Shown: in pieces, positions 33,052-42,498 of the stretch
Layout: every line of letters begins with the position of its first letter
Numbering within the stretch: the first letter of the stretch is position 1
DNA from: Firm-04 sp964392175
Lineage (GTDB): Bacteria; Bacillota; Clostridia; Oscillospirales; Ruminococcaceae
Assembly: GCA_964392175.1 (NCBI GenBank)
Contig: CAYMOJ010000001.1
Span: 62,001 to 126,000 of the forward strand
Length of the DNA stretch: 64,000 bases
Direction: 5' to 3'
Position numbers and translations under genes: made by a program
Notes under the pieces: generated by a model
Told to the model about the DNA's origin: nothing
Seen by the model: only the letters and a program-made list of their open reading frames with translations
Databases searched by the model: none

Positions 33052-34200
33052 TTATTGTTGCGATTGTTCCAGTGCCGCTGGCACAGTGGAAAGATTCATA
33101 TCCGTGCAAAAATTGCTCATCTCATACAGCACCAACACATCATCCGGGGCGGCACTGATCTGTTCCGTCCAGCTGCCATCATTGTAACGCAAGTCGATCA
33201 TGGTAATTGTATCATAATGCGTGAGCAGAAACGGCACAAAGCAGTTGGCGTAGGAATCCTTGAAGATAAGCAATGAACGGCCCGTTTCCGCGCCTGTTTC
33301 GATCGTTACCTGCCCATAGTTACCGCCAAAGAACACCTGATATTGATCCTTTTCAAGCAGCTTGCCCATATCCAGCACAGGGATGCTGTTGCCATCGGCA
33401 GTCACTTTCACATCGGGCAGCGCGAAGGGCACTGTCACAACATCGGTAGGCCCACTGCTATCCAGCACCTTGGAATCCAATGTGCCACGGAAGGATTCAC
33501 TGACCACTTGTAGATCAAAGGATTCCTTTGCAAGTGGCACCAGCCCTGCCGCCTGCGCATACACTTGATATGCCACAAACGCACCGTTGGTATTCCAGTG
33601 GTGGTCTGTGCGGTAGTAGAGCTGCTCCCCTGCTGCATCATGTTCTTCCAGTGCATCGCGAACATCCACATTATAGCAATCATACATTTTCAGCGTCTGA
33701 AAAGCCAGATTGATGCGAGTATCTTCGGCATAATAGGGTGCAAATGCAGGCAAACGATCTGCGCAAATATTACCGGCAGTGGGGGCAGGCAGAAAATACA
33801 GCTTACTTTGCGGCATGGCATCCATCAGTGCCTCCACCGCCTGCAAATTGGCAAGCAAACGGCGTTGGGACAGATCTGCTTCCGTGACCTTTTCAAAGTA
33901 GTAGTCATCTTTGCCGATAAATACCCCTGCAACCTCCTTTTTGCCAATGCATTGCTGCATCTTAGATTGCAAGGCCGTCCACCCATTGCGTAAGGGCATC
34001 TGATCGCTCATATAATCGGTAATTTTCTCCTGCCAGCTGCCATCCTGGATGGTATCCCACGTGGGGACAGCTTCGGCTTGGAGGTATCGGTTTTCATTCT
34101 CAGAGTAGGTTTTCGGCTCTCGAAACAAAATCACAGCACCCGTGATGGCAAGGACAGCCGTAAAACCAACAGAGATCATGATCTGCAAATCTCGTTTCAT
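33052..34200 (-). CDS. DHHW/AlgX-like SGNH-type protein
   Basis: A 382-residue protein with one N-terminal membrane helix (residues 7-27) and an extracytoplasmic domain of the DHHW family, related to AlgJ/AlgX polysaccharide O-acetyltransferases. The NENRYLQ opening and the signature YYRTDHHWNTNGA with the downstream IFKDSYANC motif are visible. These domains take acyl groups from an MBOAT partner and place them on surface polysaccharide. The MBOAT gene lies 14 bases upstream. Confidence 0.9.
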   Translation of the reverse strand: MKRDLQIMISVGFTAVLAITGAVILFREPKTYSENENRYLQAEAVPTWDTIQDGSWQEKITDYMSDQMPLRNGWTALQSKMQQCIGKKEVAGVFIGKDDYYFEKVTEADLSQRRLLANLQAVEALMDAMPQSKLYFLPAPTAGNICADRLPAFAPYYAEDTRINLAFQTLKMYDCYNVDVRDALEEHDAAGEQLYYRTDHHWNTNGAFVAYQVYAQAAGLVPLAKESFDLQVVSESFRGTLDSKVLDSSGPTDVVTVPFALPDVKVTADGNSIPVLDMGKLLEKDQYQVFFGGNYGQVTIETGAETGRSLLIFKDSYANCFVPFLLTHYDTITMIDLRYNDGSWTEQISAAPDDVLVLYEMSNFCTDMNLSTVPAALEQSQQ

Positions 34201-34214
34201 AGGTCGTCCTCCTT

Positions 34215-35648
34215 TCAGAAACGGAAGTATAAAAACGGATTATAGCTATCCGCAACCATCGAGGAAACACTAAGGATCAATAGTACCGCGCTCCAAAGCG
34301 TTTGCACAAAGACACTTCTTGCACGATCGCGATCGCCACATATCCATCTACCGATGGTAGCAGGCAATGCAGTGGAACCGATCGCCATAACAACCAACAG
34401 CGCGCCATTGCCGAGCAAATAATAGATCGACTGCGCATCATAACCACCATTTGCGCCAAACAGTGCGATAAAGTAAGCCTTCAGTGTCGCAAACTCCTCA
34501 TTGGCAAACAGCACCCAGCCCAGTATGATCATCAACAGTGCGTAAATATGCCGCAAGAATCTCGGTGTGCTTTCCAGCACTTTTTTCAGGACTTTTTTCT
34601 CCAGCACCAACAGCACGAAGAAATACAATCCCCACAGCACGAAATTCCACCCTGCGCCATGCCAAAGACCTGTCAATGCCCACACTACAAGCAGATTAAA
34701 AATCTGCCGCGCCGCCCCACAGCGATTGCCGCCCAGTGGGATGTAGACATACTCACGAAACCATGTGCTCAGCGTGATATGCCATCTGCGCCAGAAATCC
34801 GTAATGCTGTCTGCTTGATAAGGATAGCGGAAATTTTCGACAAAATCAAAGCCAAACATTTTGCCCAGACCAATCGCCATATCGGAATATCCAGAAAAAT
34901 CAAAATAGATCTGGAATGTGAACGCAATGGCACCGATCCATGCAGTAGCAGCAGGCAAGGTATCCGCTTGTACGGAGATCGCATCCCATAGCTTACCCGC
35001 TTGATTGGCAAGCAATGTTTTCTTAGCAAGGCCAATGCAGAATCGGAAAATACCATTACAGAACTGCTCTACGCCATCATCACGCCGGGCGATTTGCGCT
35101 TCCACATCAGCGTAGCGCACGATCGGCCCTGCAATCAGCTGCGGAAACAATGTGACATACATGGCAAAATCAATGGGATTCCACTGCACCTTCACTTCCT
35201 TACGATACACATCAATCACATAGGAGAGCGCTTGGAAGGTGTAGAAAGAAATACCAATGGGCAATGCGACCTTCAGCAGGGCAATGCCGGCACCGGATAT
35301 GCTGTTGATGACGGAAATGACAAAATCCGTGTACTTGAAAAATCCCAGCAGGGCGAGGTTGATGATCACTGTAAGCACAAGGGATGCCTTGGCTGCGCTC
35401 TGCTTTTCTCGCTTTTGAAATACGCCTACCAACACACCACCAAGGTAGTTGATCAGGATCGAGAAGAGCATCAGCAGGACATAGACAGGCTCGCCCCATG
35501 CATAGAAGATCAGGCTCATAATAAGCAAAAATGCGTTGCATAATATGATGCCCCATTGCTTGCCACCGCCGATCAATCGCAGCAAGCGGTAGCACAGAAT
35601 GGTAATCGGCAAAAAGCCGCAGAGGAAAATCAGGCTGCTGAATACCAT
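34215..35648 (-). CDS. MBOAT family O-acyltransferase (AlgI/DltB-like)
   Basis: A 477-residue integral membrane protein of about ten to twelve helices. The MBOAT motifs FWRRWHITLSTWFREYVYIPLGGN and ALTGLWHGAGWNFVLWG, with the catalytic His, are intact; the N-terminus MVFSSLIFLCGFLPI is typical of AlgI. It should pass acyl groups, probably acetyl, across the membrane to the DHHW proteins encoded on both sides. Confidence 0.94.
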   Translation of the reverse strand: MVFSSLIFLCGFLPITILCYRLLRLIGGGKQWGIILCNAFLLIMSLIFYAWGEPVYVLLMLFSILINYLGGVLVGVFQKREKQSAAKASLVLTVIINLALLGFFKYTDFVISVINSISGAGIALLKVALPIGISFYTFQALSYVIDVYRKEVKVQWNPIDFAMYVTLFPQLIAGPIVRYADVEAQIARRDDGVEQFCNGIFRFCIGLAKKTLLANQAGKLWDAISVQADTLPAATAWIGAIAFTFQIYFDFSGYSDMAIGLGKMFGFDFVENFRYPYQADSITDFWRRWHITLSTWFREYVYIPLGGNRCGAARQIFNLLVVWALTGLWHGAGWNFVLWGLYFFVLLVLEKKVLKKVLESTPRFLRHIYALLMIILGWVLFANEEFATLKAYFIALFGANGGYDAQSIYYLLGNGALLVVMAIGSTALPATIGRWICGDRDRARSVFVQTLWSAVLLILSVSSMVADSYNPFLYFRF

Positions 35649-35821
35649 ATGCAGTGTATCCTTTCATTGCGGTTTTCAGTAATTGTCAGGTGATACTGCG
35701 CAGAAGCTACAACGCAGCTGCGCAATCGGATCATACAGAAGCGGCGACAAGCAGGGGCGTCCCGCTCCAAACATCGGAAGCTATGCCCCAAAAGCTGTCA
35801 AATGGGCTGTACGACGCTTCC

Positions 35822-37366
35822 TTAAGAGAGATATGCCGCCAGCTTGCCCACCAGATAGCTGCTCTGCACCATGGAAACATTGTTGGCAAACACCACATCC
35901 GCATTGGGGTGCTCTGCAACAAACGCGCTGAGATCGCGGTGATCATAACGATAATCAAGGGCATATACAGTCTGGTAGCTGTCAGCAAGATAAGGCACAA
36001 TGGCATTACCGTAGGATTCTTTCACGATGATGCACACAGAGCCGTCGGTGAGCGCGGAGTTGGTAGTCACCACCATAGGATTATCGCCACCGGCAAATGT
36101 TGCATATTTCAATCGCGCAGCATACTCGGTCACATCGGAAAGCAGCGGCCAATTATGTACCACGCCATCGGTATCGGTATACTGTAGCTTGATGGATTCG
36201 TAATTTAGGGGATAATGCACTGTTACGGTATCGGGATTGGCTGCAAGCTTGGGGTTCTCGTCACTGTCGCGATAGAACGTGCCAAGGAAGCCGGTATAAT
36301 CTTTGGTGGTCATAGCACTCAGCGATGTAGGCGTTTTGCCCGTCAGCGCACAAAGATTCTCATAAGCATAATATGCGCCCAGAGCCGTCCAGTGATGATC
36401 AGTACGAAAATAGATATACTCCGTGCGGTGAGAACGCAAGGTGTCGTACAGCTGCACAGGTGTCACATTGGCATCCAGCTTTGCATACAGCTTATCAATA
36501 GAGGATTTCTGATCGGTAGAATTCACCACGGATTCCAGAGAATCGGGCAGTGTAATGCCCATGCTGTTGGGAATGATCATGGTATAAACATGGGCAGTAG
36601 CGGGCAATGTTGCCGCAAACGCATTCACAGCATTGGCATACTGTGTGGCGTACCGGTCATTATAATAGTAGCACTCATAAACACTGTCACCGTCGCGGAC
36701 GATCACCCCTAGGTCTTCGTAATCGTTCTGGGAGGGGATCACGCTTTCGCCACCCATATTGGGTGCTGTAGTCGTAGTTGTAGTTTCGGTAGAAGATGAG
36801 GTGCTGCCGCCCTGTGTAGTGGTTGTGGTTGTGGCACTTGAAGATACCTGCACTGCCTCGCGAAGATCTGCCGCGTCCGAAGTACCGGTTTTCAGCACAT
36901 CATCAATGATCTTGCCGGTGGTTTCTGCATCAGACGATACACACAAAATCGCCCAATTGCCACTACTTCTCACAATCGCGTTTTCCAGCTTTGGCACCTG
37001 TTCGGGAGCATAGCGCTCATACTCGCGGCACATCTCTGTTGCGTAGGTATCCATTGCTGCACGGATGCTCTCTGCGCCGGCTGCATCTTTCGCTTCAAAC
37101 ACAGCGATCATATCGGGTAACGCGCCGGTAGCGGTATAACCTGCTGCGGCAGTGTAATCCGTTACATTCATCAGCAATGCCAATGTAGCAGAGGGGGTTG
37201 CCTTCACGGTAGCATCCATGGGCATTTTGCAGTACAGAATATCGGCAAAGGTCTGCGCAGTAATGGTTACAGAAGTACCGGAGTTTTCTATCTCATCGGC
37301 GCAGCTGTACAGGCAAATCGTAGAAACGCCTGCAAGGGCAAGGGCAGTCAGCTTGTTGAATCTCAT
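35822..37366 (-). CDS. Lipoprotein fusing DUF4358 and DHHW domains
   Basis: A 514-residue lipoprotein: signal peptide with lipobox-like CLYSC near residue 22. DUF4358 occupies about residues 35-180 (FADILYCKMPMD ... KLENAIVRSSGNWAILCVS). A Ser/Thr-rich linker of about 50 residues follows. A DHHW acyltransferase-like domain lies at about 240-514 (YIYFRTDHHWTALGAYYAY, KESYGNAIVPYL). DUF4358 and DHHW are often separate neighbouring genes. It is first in the locus, with 173 bases before the MBOAT gene that show no clear signal. The promoter is at 37437-37465. Confidence 0.86.
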   Translation of the reverse strand: MRFNKLTALALAGVSTICLYSCADEIENSGTSVTITAQTFADILYCKMPMDATVKATPSATLALLMNVTDYTAAAGYTATGALPDMIAVFEAKDAAGAESIRAAMDTYATEMCREYERYAPEQVPKLENAIVRSSGNWAILCVSSDAETTGKIIDDVLKTGTSDAADLREAVQVSSSATTTTTTQGGSTSSSTETTTTTTAPNMGGESVIPSQNDYEDLGVIVRDGDSVYECYYYNDRYATQYANAVNAFAATLPATAHVYTMIIPNSMGITLPDSLESVVNSTDQKSSIDKLYAKLDANVTPVQLYDTLRSHRTEYIYFRTDHHWTALGAYYAYENLCALTGKTPTSLSAMTTKDYTGFLGTFYRDSDENPKLAANPDTVTVHYPLNYESIKLQYTDTDGVVHNWPLLSDVTEYAARLKYATFAGGDNPMVVTTNSALTDGSVCIIVKESYGNAIVPYLADSYQTVYALDYRYDHRDLSAFVAEHPNADVVFANNVSMVQSSYLVGKLAAYLS

Positions 37367-37436
37367 TTCTCATGTTCCTTTCTCTGTAATAAATCACGCT
37401 TGGCAATTTGTATAGGGGGATGATTCATACATCATT

Positions 37437-37465
37437 ATTATAACCGTTTGCATGATGAAAATCAA
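37437..37465 (-). promoter_or_regulatory. Sigma-A promoter of the DHHW/MBOAT locus
   Basis: TTGATT (37460-37465), 17-base spacer, TATAAT (37437-37442) on the minus strand. The following AATGATGTATGA closely matches the amino-sugar cluster promoter. Confidence 0.78.
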
Positions 37466-37540
37466 GCCTTTTGTACGCTTGATGCTACCAATTCTTGACA
37501 TTTCTTTAGGGAAATTTTTGTTGATTTTTCGCTTATATAG

Positions 37541-37574
37541 AAAAAGCAGCGGCCCTCTATTGAGAACCGCCGCT
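37541..37574 (-). terminator. Intrinsic terminator of the SASP gene
   Basis: Minus-strand stem AGCGGC/GCCGCT (37569-37574 with 37548-37553) plus CTC/GAG, followed by GCTTTTT. Confidence 0.75.
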
Positions 37575-37588
37575 TGCAACAATCGATC

Positions 37589-37768
37589 TTACTGCATTTT
37601 GTAAGCGTCGATCATCTTCTTGACCATCTGACCGCCAATCGAACCGGCCTGACGAGAGGTCAAATCACCGTTATAACCCTGCTTCAGAGTAACGCCAACC
37701 TCGCTGGCTGACTCCATCTTAAAGCGCTCCATGGCTTCCTTGCCCTTTTGCGTAAATTCGCCCTTCAT
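37589..37768 (-). CDS. Alpha/beta-type small acid-soluble spore protein
   Basis: A 59-residue protein that coats and protects spore DNA. The conserved core MERFKMESASEVGV is followed by LKQGYNGDLTSRQAGSIGG, then QMVKKMI, which is the alpha/beta SASP consensus. The Glu-Ser-Ala-Ser-Glu segment corresponds to the GPR protease cleavage site. AAAGGAGA lies before the start. A candidate sigma-G promoter is 77 bases upstream and a terminator follows, so it is a single-gene unit. Its presence suggests sporulation capacity or a relic of it. Confidence 0.93.
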   Translation of the reverse strand: MKGEFTQKGKEAMERFKMESASEVGVTLKQGYNGDLTSRQAGSIGGQMVKKMIDAYKMQ

Positions 37769-37844
37769 GGTAATTCTCCTTTGCGGCAGCGGATTCTTAC
37801 TCGTGCATCTCTTGCGTGCCCGATTTCTTTTGCTGCCGTGCTAG

Positions 37845-37873
37845 TATTATGCTGCACGCATCGCAGTTTATCA
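37845..37873 (-). promoter_or_regulatory. Candidate sigma-G promoter of the SASP gene
   Basis: On the minus strand TGATAA (37868-37873) and CATAATA (37845-37851) are 16 bases apart, close to the forespore sigma-G consensus (TGAATA / CATACTA). Confidence 0.55.
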
Positions 37874-37937
37874 GTGGTATGTTATGGAAAGCAATCGTGC
37901 TTTTTCATGCGCTATTGATATTTTTCAAAAAGCAAAC

Positions 37938-37985
37938 AAAAAACTCCTCTTAAAACGAAGCCGCATTAAGAGGAATCTTTTTTTT
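37938..37985. terminator. Intrinsic terminator after the GH5 gene
   Basis: Stem CCTCTTAA/TTAAGAGG (37946-37953 with 37966-37973) followed by TTTTTTG on the minus strand; a T-run on the plus side also exists. Confidence 0.88.
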
Positions 37986-39132
37986 AGTGCGAAAATGATT
38001 CCTTCCCAACGATTTTGCACATCGCATCGTTGAGCTCAGTATCATAGACAGTGCAAGTATCTCTGTTGTAAAAATTACCTGTGGTTGACCACAGCACAGG
38101 GCACATATCACGAGTATATGCTGCTTCACAGACAGATGTCACAAACAGATTGATCATCTCTCGAGTCTTATTCTCTACAGCCACGCCATACTCGCCGATG
38201 ATCACGGGATAGCCTTTATCCACAAAATTGGTTTTCAGCATATCCATATACCGATTCAGTTCCTCGATATCCTTTTCGCTACCCCATTCGGTACGCGCCT
38301 TCCCCCAAGTCGCATCCTCAGTGAGAATACAGAACGTAGAGGGTGTATAGTAATGTACCGAAACGGCACAACGGTTCGCAGGATCATTTGGCATTGTAAA
38401 CATAGCATCACAGGTCAATTCTACATCGGTAGCGTAGCCTGCGATCAGCAAGTGACGTTGTGCGTTGTTCCCGCCTGAAGCACGAACAGTATCCACAAAG
38501 GTCTGATTGATCTCATTGAGCAACCCATAGGATTCATCTTTGCCATCCAAGGTGCCACTATAACGGTTCCATAGACTCTCCCAACCGCCTTCCTCGTTCA
38601 GAGATTCAAACATGAGATGCTCATCGTACTCCTCAAACGCCTCGGAAAGCTGCTCCCAAACGCGAACATATTTTTTCATGCAGTTTTCCTTGTCAGTGGG
38701 GAAATCCGTCCACCAACCGCCGTCATAGTGAATATTCAGGATCACATACAAGTCAGCATCCAACGCCCATCCAACGATTTCTTTGGCTCTGGCAAGATAA
38801 TCCGGATGAATGGTGTAGTCCTCCAGCATCATATTCGACCATGCCACCGGAACGCGCAGCACACCGTAGCCTGCCGTGTGATAACCCTTTATCATATCCT
38901 CGGTGACGACAGGGCTGCCCCATGCAGTTTCATAATTGGTCACGCTACTGCTGTTGATCCAACTGCCACAGGATTCCAGTGTATTGCCCAAGTTGATGCC
39001 CATGCCCATATCCTTCACGATCTCCATGGTGGACATTTCGCCCATATCGCTGCCACCGCGGTTACAGGCAGTCAGTGCCGACGTGCTCAACGCCGCGCCC
39101 AAAAGCAGTGCAATGATCCGTTTTATTCTCAT
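37984..39132 (-). CDS. GH5 endoglucanase lipoprotein
   Basis: A 382-residue cellulase-family enzyme, expected to cut beta-1,4-glucan internally. The lipobox LTAC (Cys22) indicates membrane anchoring. GINLGNTLES, LRVPVAWSN, the acid/base Glu in FESLNEEGGW, the HYYTPSTF segment and the nucleophile Glu in PVIIGEYGV are present, most like subfamily GH5_4. No dockerin or CBM is attached, unlike GH48, so it should work at the cell surface independently of the cellulosome. It has its own TTGCAT/TATACT promoter and terminator. Confidence 0.93.
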   Translation of the reverse strand: MRIKRIIALLLGAALSTSALTACNRGGSDMGEMSTMEIVKDMGMGINLGNTLESCGSWINSSSVTNYETAWGSPVVTEDMIKGYHTAGYGVLRVPVAWSNMMLEDYTIHPDYLARAKEIVGWALDADLYVILNIHYDGGWWTDFPTDKENCMKKYVRVWEQLSEAFEEYDEHLMFESLNEEGGWESLWNRYSGTLDGKDESYGLLNEINQTFVDTVRASGGNNAQRHLLIAGYATDVELTCDAMFTMPNDPANRCAVSVHYYTPSTFCILTEDATWGKARTEWGSEKDIEELNRYMDMLKTNFVDKGYPVIIGEYGVAVENKTREMINLFVTSVCEAAYTRDMCPVLWSTTGNFYNRDTCTVYDTELNDAMCKIVGKESFSH

Positions 39133-39171
39133 ATCATATTCCTCCTAATTCCATGCTGTAAAAGCACATTT

Positions 39172-39200
39172 AGTATAGCATATCGCAATGCAAAATGCAA
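39172..39200 (-). promoter_or_regulatory. Sigma-A promoter of the GH5 gene
   Basis: TTGCAT (39195-39200), 17 bases, TATACT (39172-39177) on the minus strand, 40 bases before the start codon. Confidence 0.78.
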
Positions 39201-39236
39201 GCGATTTTTCAAAGTACAGGAGAATCTGCATGAAAT

Positions 39237-39304
39237 TGAGCAGCTATCCGGTAAACAGCGTCCTCTACCATGGCAGAGGACGCTGTTTACCGGATAGCTG
39301 CTCA
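39237..39304. repeat. Perfect 30-bp inverted repeat (long hairpin)
   Basis: Arms 39237-39266 and 39275-39304 are exactly complementary, with an 8-base loop that itself contains CCATGG. The hairpin begins 19 bases after the engB stop codon. It lacks a T-run, so it is not a typical terminator. The core GTAAACAGCGTC recurs in the hairpin between tig and clpP (44613-44624). Confidence 0.95.
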
Positions 39305-39323
39305 GCGCAAAGCTGACAGTGCT

Positions 39324-39929
39324 TTATCTTTCTTCCTGCTCCGGCACATTCACGGTGATCTCCTCAATCAGAGCACGCAGTTCAGGCACACCTTCACCGG
39401 TCATAGAAGAAAAAACGGTTACATGCATTTCATCAAACTGCGGTATTTCATGCGGAAGTGCCTCCAGCCGCTTTTCGCGCTCGGTTCGATTGAGCTTATC
39501 CGCCTTCGTCAGCACAATCGCAAATGGCATCTCGGTATCCATCAGGAAATCCACCATTTGCAAATCGTCCTTCGTGGGTGGATGTCGCATATCAATCAAC
39601 AGAAGCACAGCACGCAGGTCGCGCTCTGCTTGAAGATAGCCGTTGATGAGATCGCGCCAACGATGCAGCTCAGACTTTGCAGTTTTTGCATAGCCGTAGC
39701 CGGGCAAATCGACAAAAGTGACGGCATCGCACCGATAAAAATTGATGGTAGCTGTTTTGCCGGGCACCGCGCTGACCCTTGCCAGACCCTTGCGGTTAAA
39801 CAGCTTGTTAATCAGCGTGGATTTGCCCACATTGGAGCGACCCGCAAAAGCGATCTCGGGGCATTCGCCCTTTGGCAACTGCGAGGACAAACCATAGGCA
39901 GATAAAAATTCCGCAATATTCCAGTTCAC
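39324..39929 (-). CDS. engB: Ribosome-biogenesis GTPase EngB/YsxC
   Basis: A 201-residue GTPase needed for 50S subunit maturation. G1 GRSNVGKST, G3 DLPGYGYA and G4 LTKADK are present and the length is standard. Its start overlaps the lon stop as ATGA, the classic lon-ysxC arrangement of Firmicutes. Confidence 0.96.
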   Translation of the reverse strand: MNWNIAEFLSAYGLSSQLPKGECPEIAFAGRSNVGKSTLINKLFNRKGLARVSAVPGKTATINFYRCDAVTFVDLPGYGYAKTAKSELHRWRDLINGYLQAERDLRAVLLLIDMRHPPTKDDLQMVDFLMDTEMPFAIVLTKADKLNRTEREKRLEALPHEIPQFDEMHVTVFSSMTGEGVPELRALIEEITVNVPEQEER

Positions 39930-42415
39930 TGTGTTTTCTCCGTTGTTGTTGTTACTTTCTGTTTTCTGGATTGCTGCGGCACATCCCAGACGGAAACAGC
40001 CGGCAATCCGATGGACTGCAATTCAGTATTATGCAACGGCTCCAACTTATTATCGTATTGGGGCTGCACCAATGCCAGCTTCAGCACCTGCTCGATCCGT
40101 TCTACGGGCACAAAGCAGATGCCCTCGCGCACCGTCGCATCCAGCTCTTGCAAATCCGGCTCATTCGCTTTGGGGTAGATCACCGTACGGATACCCGCCT
40201 TGTAAGCAGCCATCGATTTTTCCACCAGCCCACCGATAGGCAGTACCCTGCCATGCAAGGTGATTTCGCCGGTCATCGCAATATCATGGCGCACCGGGCA
40301 GCCGGACAGTGCTGAAATCAATGCAGTGATCATGGTAACGCCTGCGCTGGGGCCGTCTTTAGGCACAGCACCCTCAGGGGCATGAATGTGCAGATCCTTC
40401 GTTTTGAACAGCTCAGGACGAATATCGTAATCCTTTGCCACATATCGGGCATAGGATACAGCAAGCTTTGCGCTCTCTTTCATCACATCACCCAGGGAGC
40501 CGGTTAACTGCACATCGCCCTTGCCTTCCAGCACCAGCACCTCCAAGGGCATCAACACGCCACCCGCGGCAGTCCATGCCAAGCCATTGACCAAGCCCAC
40601 AGTATCCGTCTGTTCCTGATAATCAGGCAGAAATTTATGCGGCCCCAACGCGATTTCGAGAGTTTCGGGCGTATACACCACGCGTTTTGCATCCTCGCTG
40701 ATGATACTGCGTGCGCATTTTCTGCACAGAGAGGCAATCAATCGCTCCAAAGAACGTACACCGGCTTCTTTGGTGTAGTAATCGATCAGGTCAAAGAACG
40801 CCGCATCGGTAATTCGCATCTGCGATGCCTTGATGCCGTGCTTCTTCAACTGCTTTTTCAGTAGATGTGATTTCGCAATGTGGAATTTTTCCATACGAGT
40901 ATAGGAGTTCAACTCTATGATCTCCATACGATCCAGTAATGGCGCAGGAATGGTCTCCGTGGAATTGGCAGTGGTGACAAACATGACATTGGAAAGATCA
41001 AACGGCAGCTCGATAAAATGATCACGAAATGCATAATTTTGTTCGCTGTCCAGCACTTCAAGCATCGCAGAGGACGGATCGCCCTTGAAATCACTGCCCA
41101 TTTTATCGATCTCATCCAGCAAGATCAGGGGATTCTTACTCTTTGCCTGCCGCATGGCCTCCATAATGCGTCCGGGCATTGCTCCCACATAGGTTTTGCG
41201 ATGACCGCGAATATCGGATTCATCCCGCACGCCTCCCAAAGATACGCGAACATAGTTTCTACCCAATGCCTTTGCAATGGAACGCCCGATCGATGTTTTT
41301 CCCACGCCGGGAGGGCCAACCAAACAGAGGATCTGCCCCTTCACCTCCGGATTCAGAGCATGGATACTTAAACTTTCCAGCACACGCTCCTTCACGCGCT
41401 TCAAGCCATAATGCTCCTTATCTAACAGGGCGGCAGCCTTTTGAATATCAAGCTTTTCTTTGGTAAAGCGATTCCACGGCAGCTCTAACACAGTATCCAG
41501 ATAATTGGTGATGACATATGCCTCTTGGGAAGAAGGCGGCATTTTTTGCAGACGATCGGTTTCACGCAACAGCTTGGTAGTGGTATCTTCATCCAGACCC
41601 AACGCCAAAATTCGCTGCGTATACTGCATGGAATCCTCCGCAGTCGACTCATCTTCGCCCAATTCGGCAGAAATCACACGCATCTGCTCACGCAAATAAT
41701 ACTCACGCTGGCTGCGATCCATGCTCTCTTGTACCTGCATATGAATGTCCCGCTCAATCTCCAGAACCTCGATCTCACGGCACAGCATGGCATAAAGCAT
41801 CGTCATGCGCAAAAACAGACTGTTCTGCTCCAGCAGTTGCTGACGATCGGTATAATCCAGCTGCACATTAAACAGCACCGACTCGAACAATTCCGCGGGC
41901 GTTTCCTTGGTGCAAACATGGTCCACCATCTCACGAGGCATTTTGGGGAAGAACCCCACATAGCGCATAAATACATCACGCAACGAACGCATAATCGCAT
42001 CCACTTCAATCTCATCGGCTGACACGCGCTGTACGGCAGGCATTTTTTTGCACTGTACCTGCAAATATTCGCCATCGCTCATTTCCAAATTCAGAAGCTT
42101 TACGCGATAACAGCCCTCCACGAGCACGCGTGCAACATCGCCATTGCGCAACACCTGCCGTATTTCGGCGATCACGCCGACGCGATACAGTTCCTTACGG
42201 TCGGGCTTTTCAGTGGAAAGATATTTCTGTGCTACAAGAAAGATTTTACGATCTCCTGCCAGTGCGGCATCAATTGCCTTTTTTGAGATTTCACGAGCAA
42301 CGTCAAAATGCAGCACCTGCGAAGGAAATGCTACCACACCACGCAATGCGATGGCAGGAAACATTCTCTCTTCGTCATGTGCGGGGATCTGCGTATTTTT
42401 TTCTTCGTTTTTCAT
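39926..42415 (-). CDS. lon: ATP-dependent Lon protease
   Basis: A cytoplasmic protease of 829 residues degrading damaged and regulatory proteins. The N-terminal LON domain (FPAIALRGVVAFP), Walker A GPPGVGKTS, Walker B ILLDEIDKM and the C-terminal Ser-Lys protease domain with PKDGPSAGVT are intact. The C-terminal 35 residues past the protease domain are variable and basic. The promoter is at 42499-42527 and the leader can form an imperfect hairpin (42444-42486). engB follows in the same operon. Confidence 0.97.
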   Translation of the reverse strand: MKNEEKNTQIPAHDEERMFPAIALRGVVAFPSQVLHFDVAREISKKAIDAALAGDRKIFLVAQKYLSTEKPDRKELYRVGVIAEIRQVLRNGDVARVLVEGCYRVKLLNLEMSDGEYLQVQCKKMPAVQRVSADEIEVDAIMRSLRDVFMRYVGFFPKMPREMVDHVCTKETPAELFESVLFNVQLDYTDRQQLLEQNSLFLRMTMLYAMLCREIEVLEIERDIHMQVQESMDRSQREYYLREQMRVISAELGEDESTAEDSMQYTQRILALGLDEDTTTKLLRETDRLQKMPPSSQEAYVITNYLDTVLELPWNRFTKEKLDIQKAAALLDKEHYGLKRVKERVLESLSIHALNPEVKGQILCLVGPPGVGKTSIGRSIAKALGRNYVRVSLGGVRDESDIRGHRKTYVGAMPGRIMEAMRQAKSKNPLILLDEIDKMGSDFKGDPSSAMLEVLDSEQNYAFRDHFIELPFDLSNVMFVTTANSTETIPAPLLDRMEIIELNSYTRMEKFHIAKSHLLKKQLKKHGIKASQMRITDAAFFDLIDYYTKEAGVRSLERLIASLCRKCARSIISEDAKRVVYTPETLEIALGPHKFLPDYQEQTDTVGLVNGLAWTAAGGVLMPLEVLVLEGKGDVQLTGSLGDVMKESAKLAVSYARYVAKDYDIRPELFKTKDLHIHAPEGAVPKDGPSAGVTMITALISALSGCPVRHDIAMTGEITLHGRVLPIGGLVEKSMAAYKAGIRTVIYPKANEPDLQELDATVREGICFVPVERIEQVLKLALVQPQYDNKLEPLHNTELQSIGLPAVSVWDVPQQSRKQKVTTTTEKTQ

Positions 42416-42498
42416 AGTTGTTCCTGACTGCCCTGCGCGGCATAGATACTCGTTGTCCCACCGTGCGCAGCCGGGGGGACATATCTGTCTGTTGTTCT

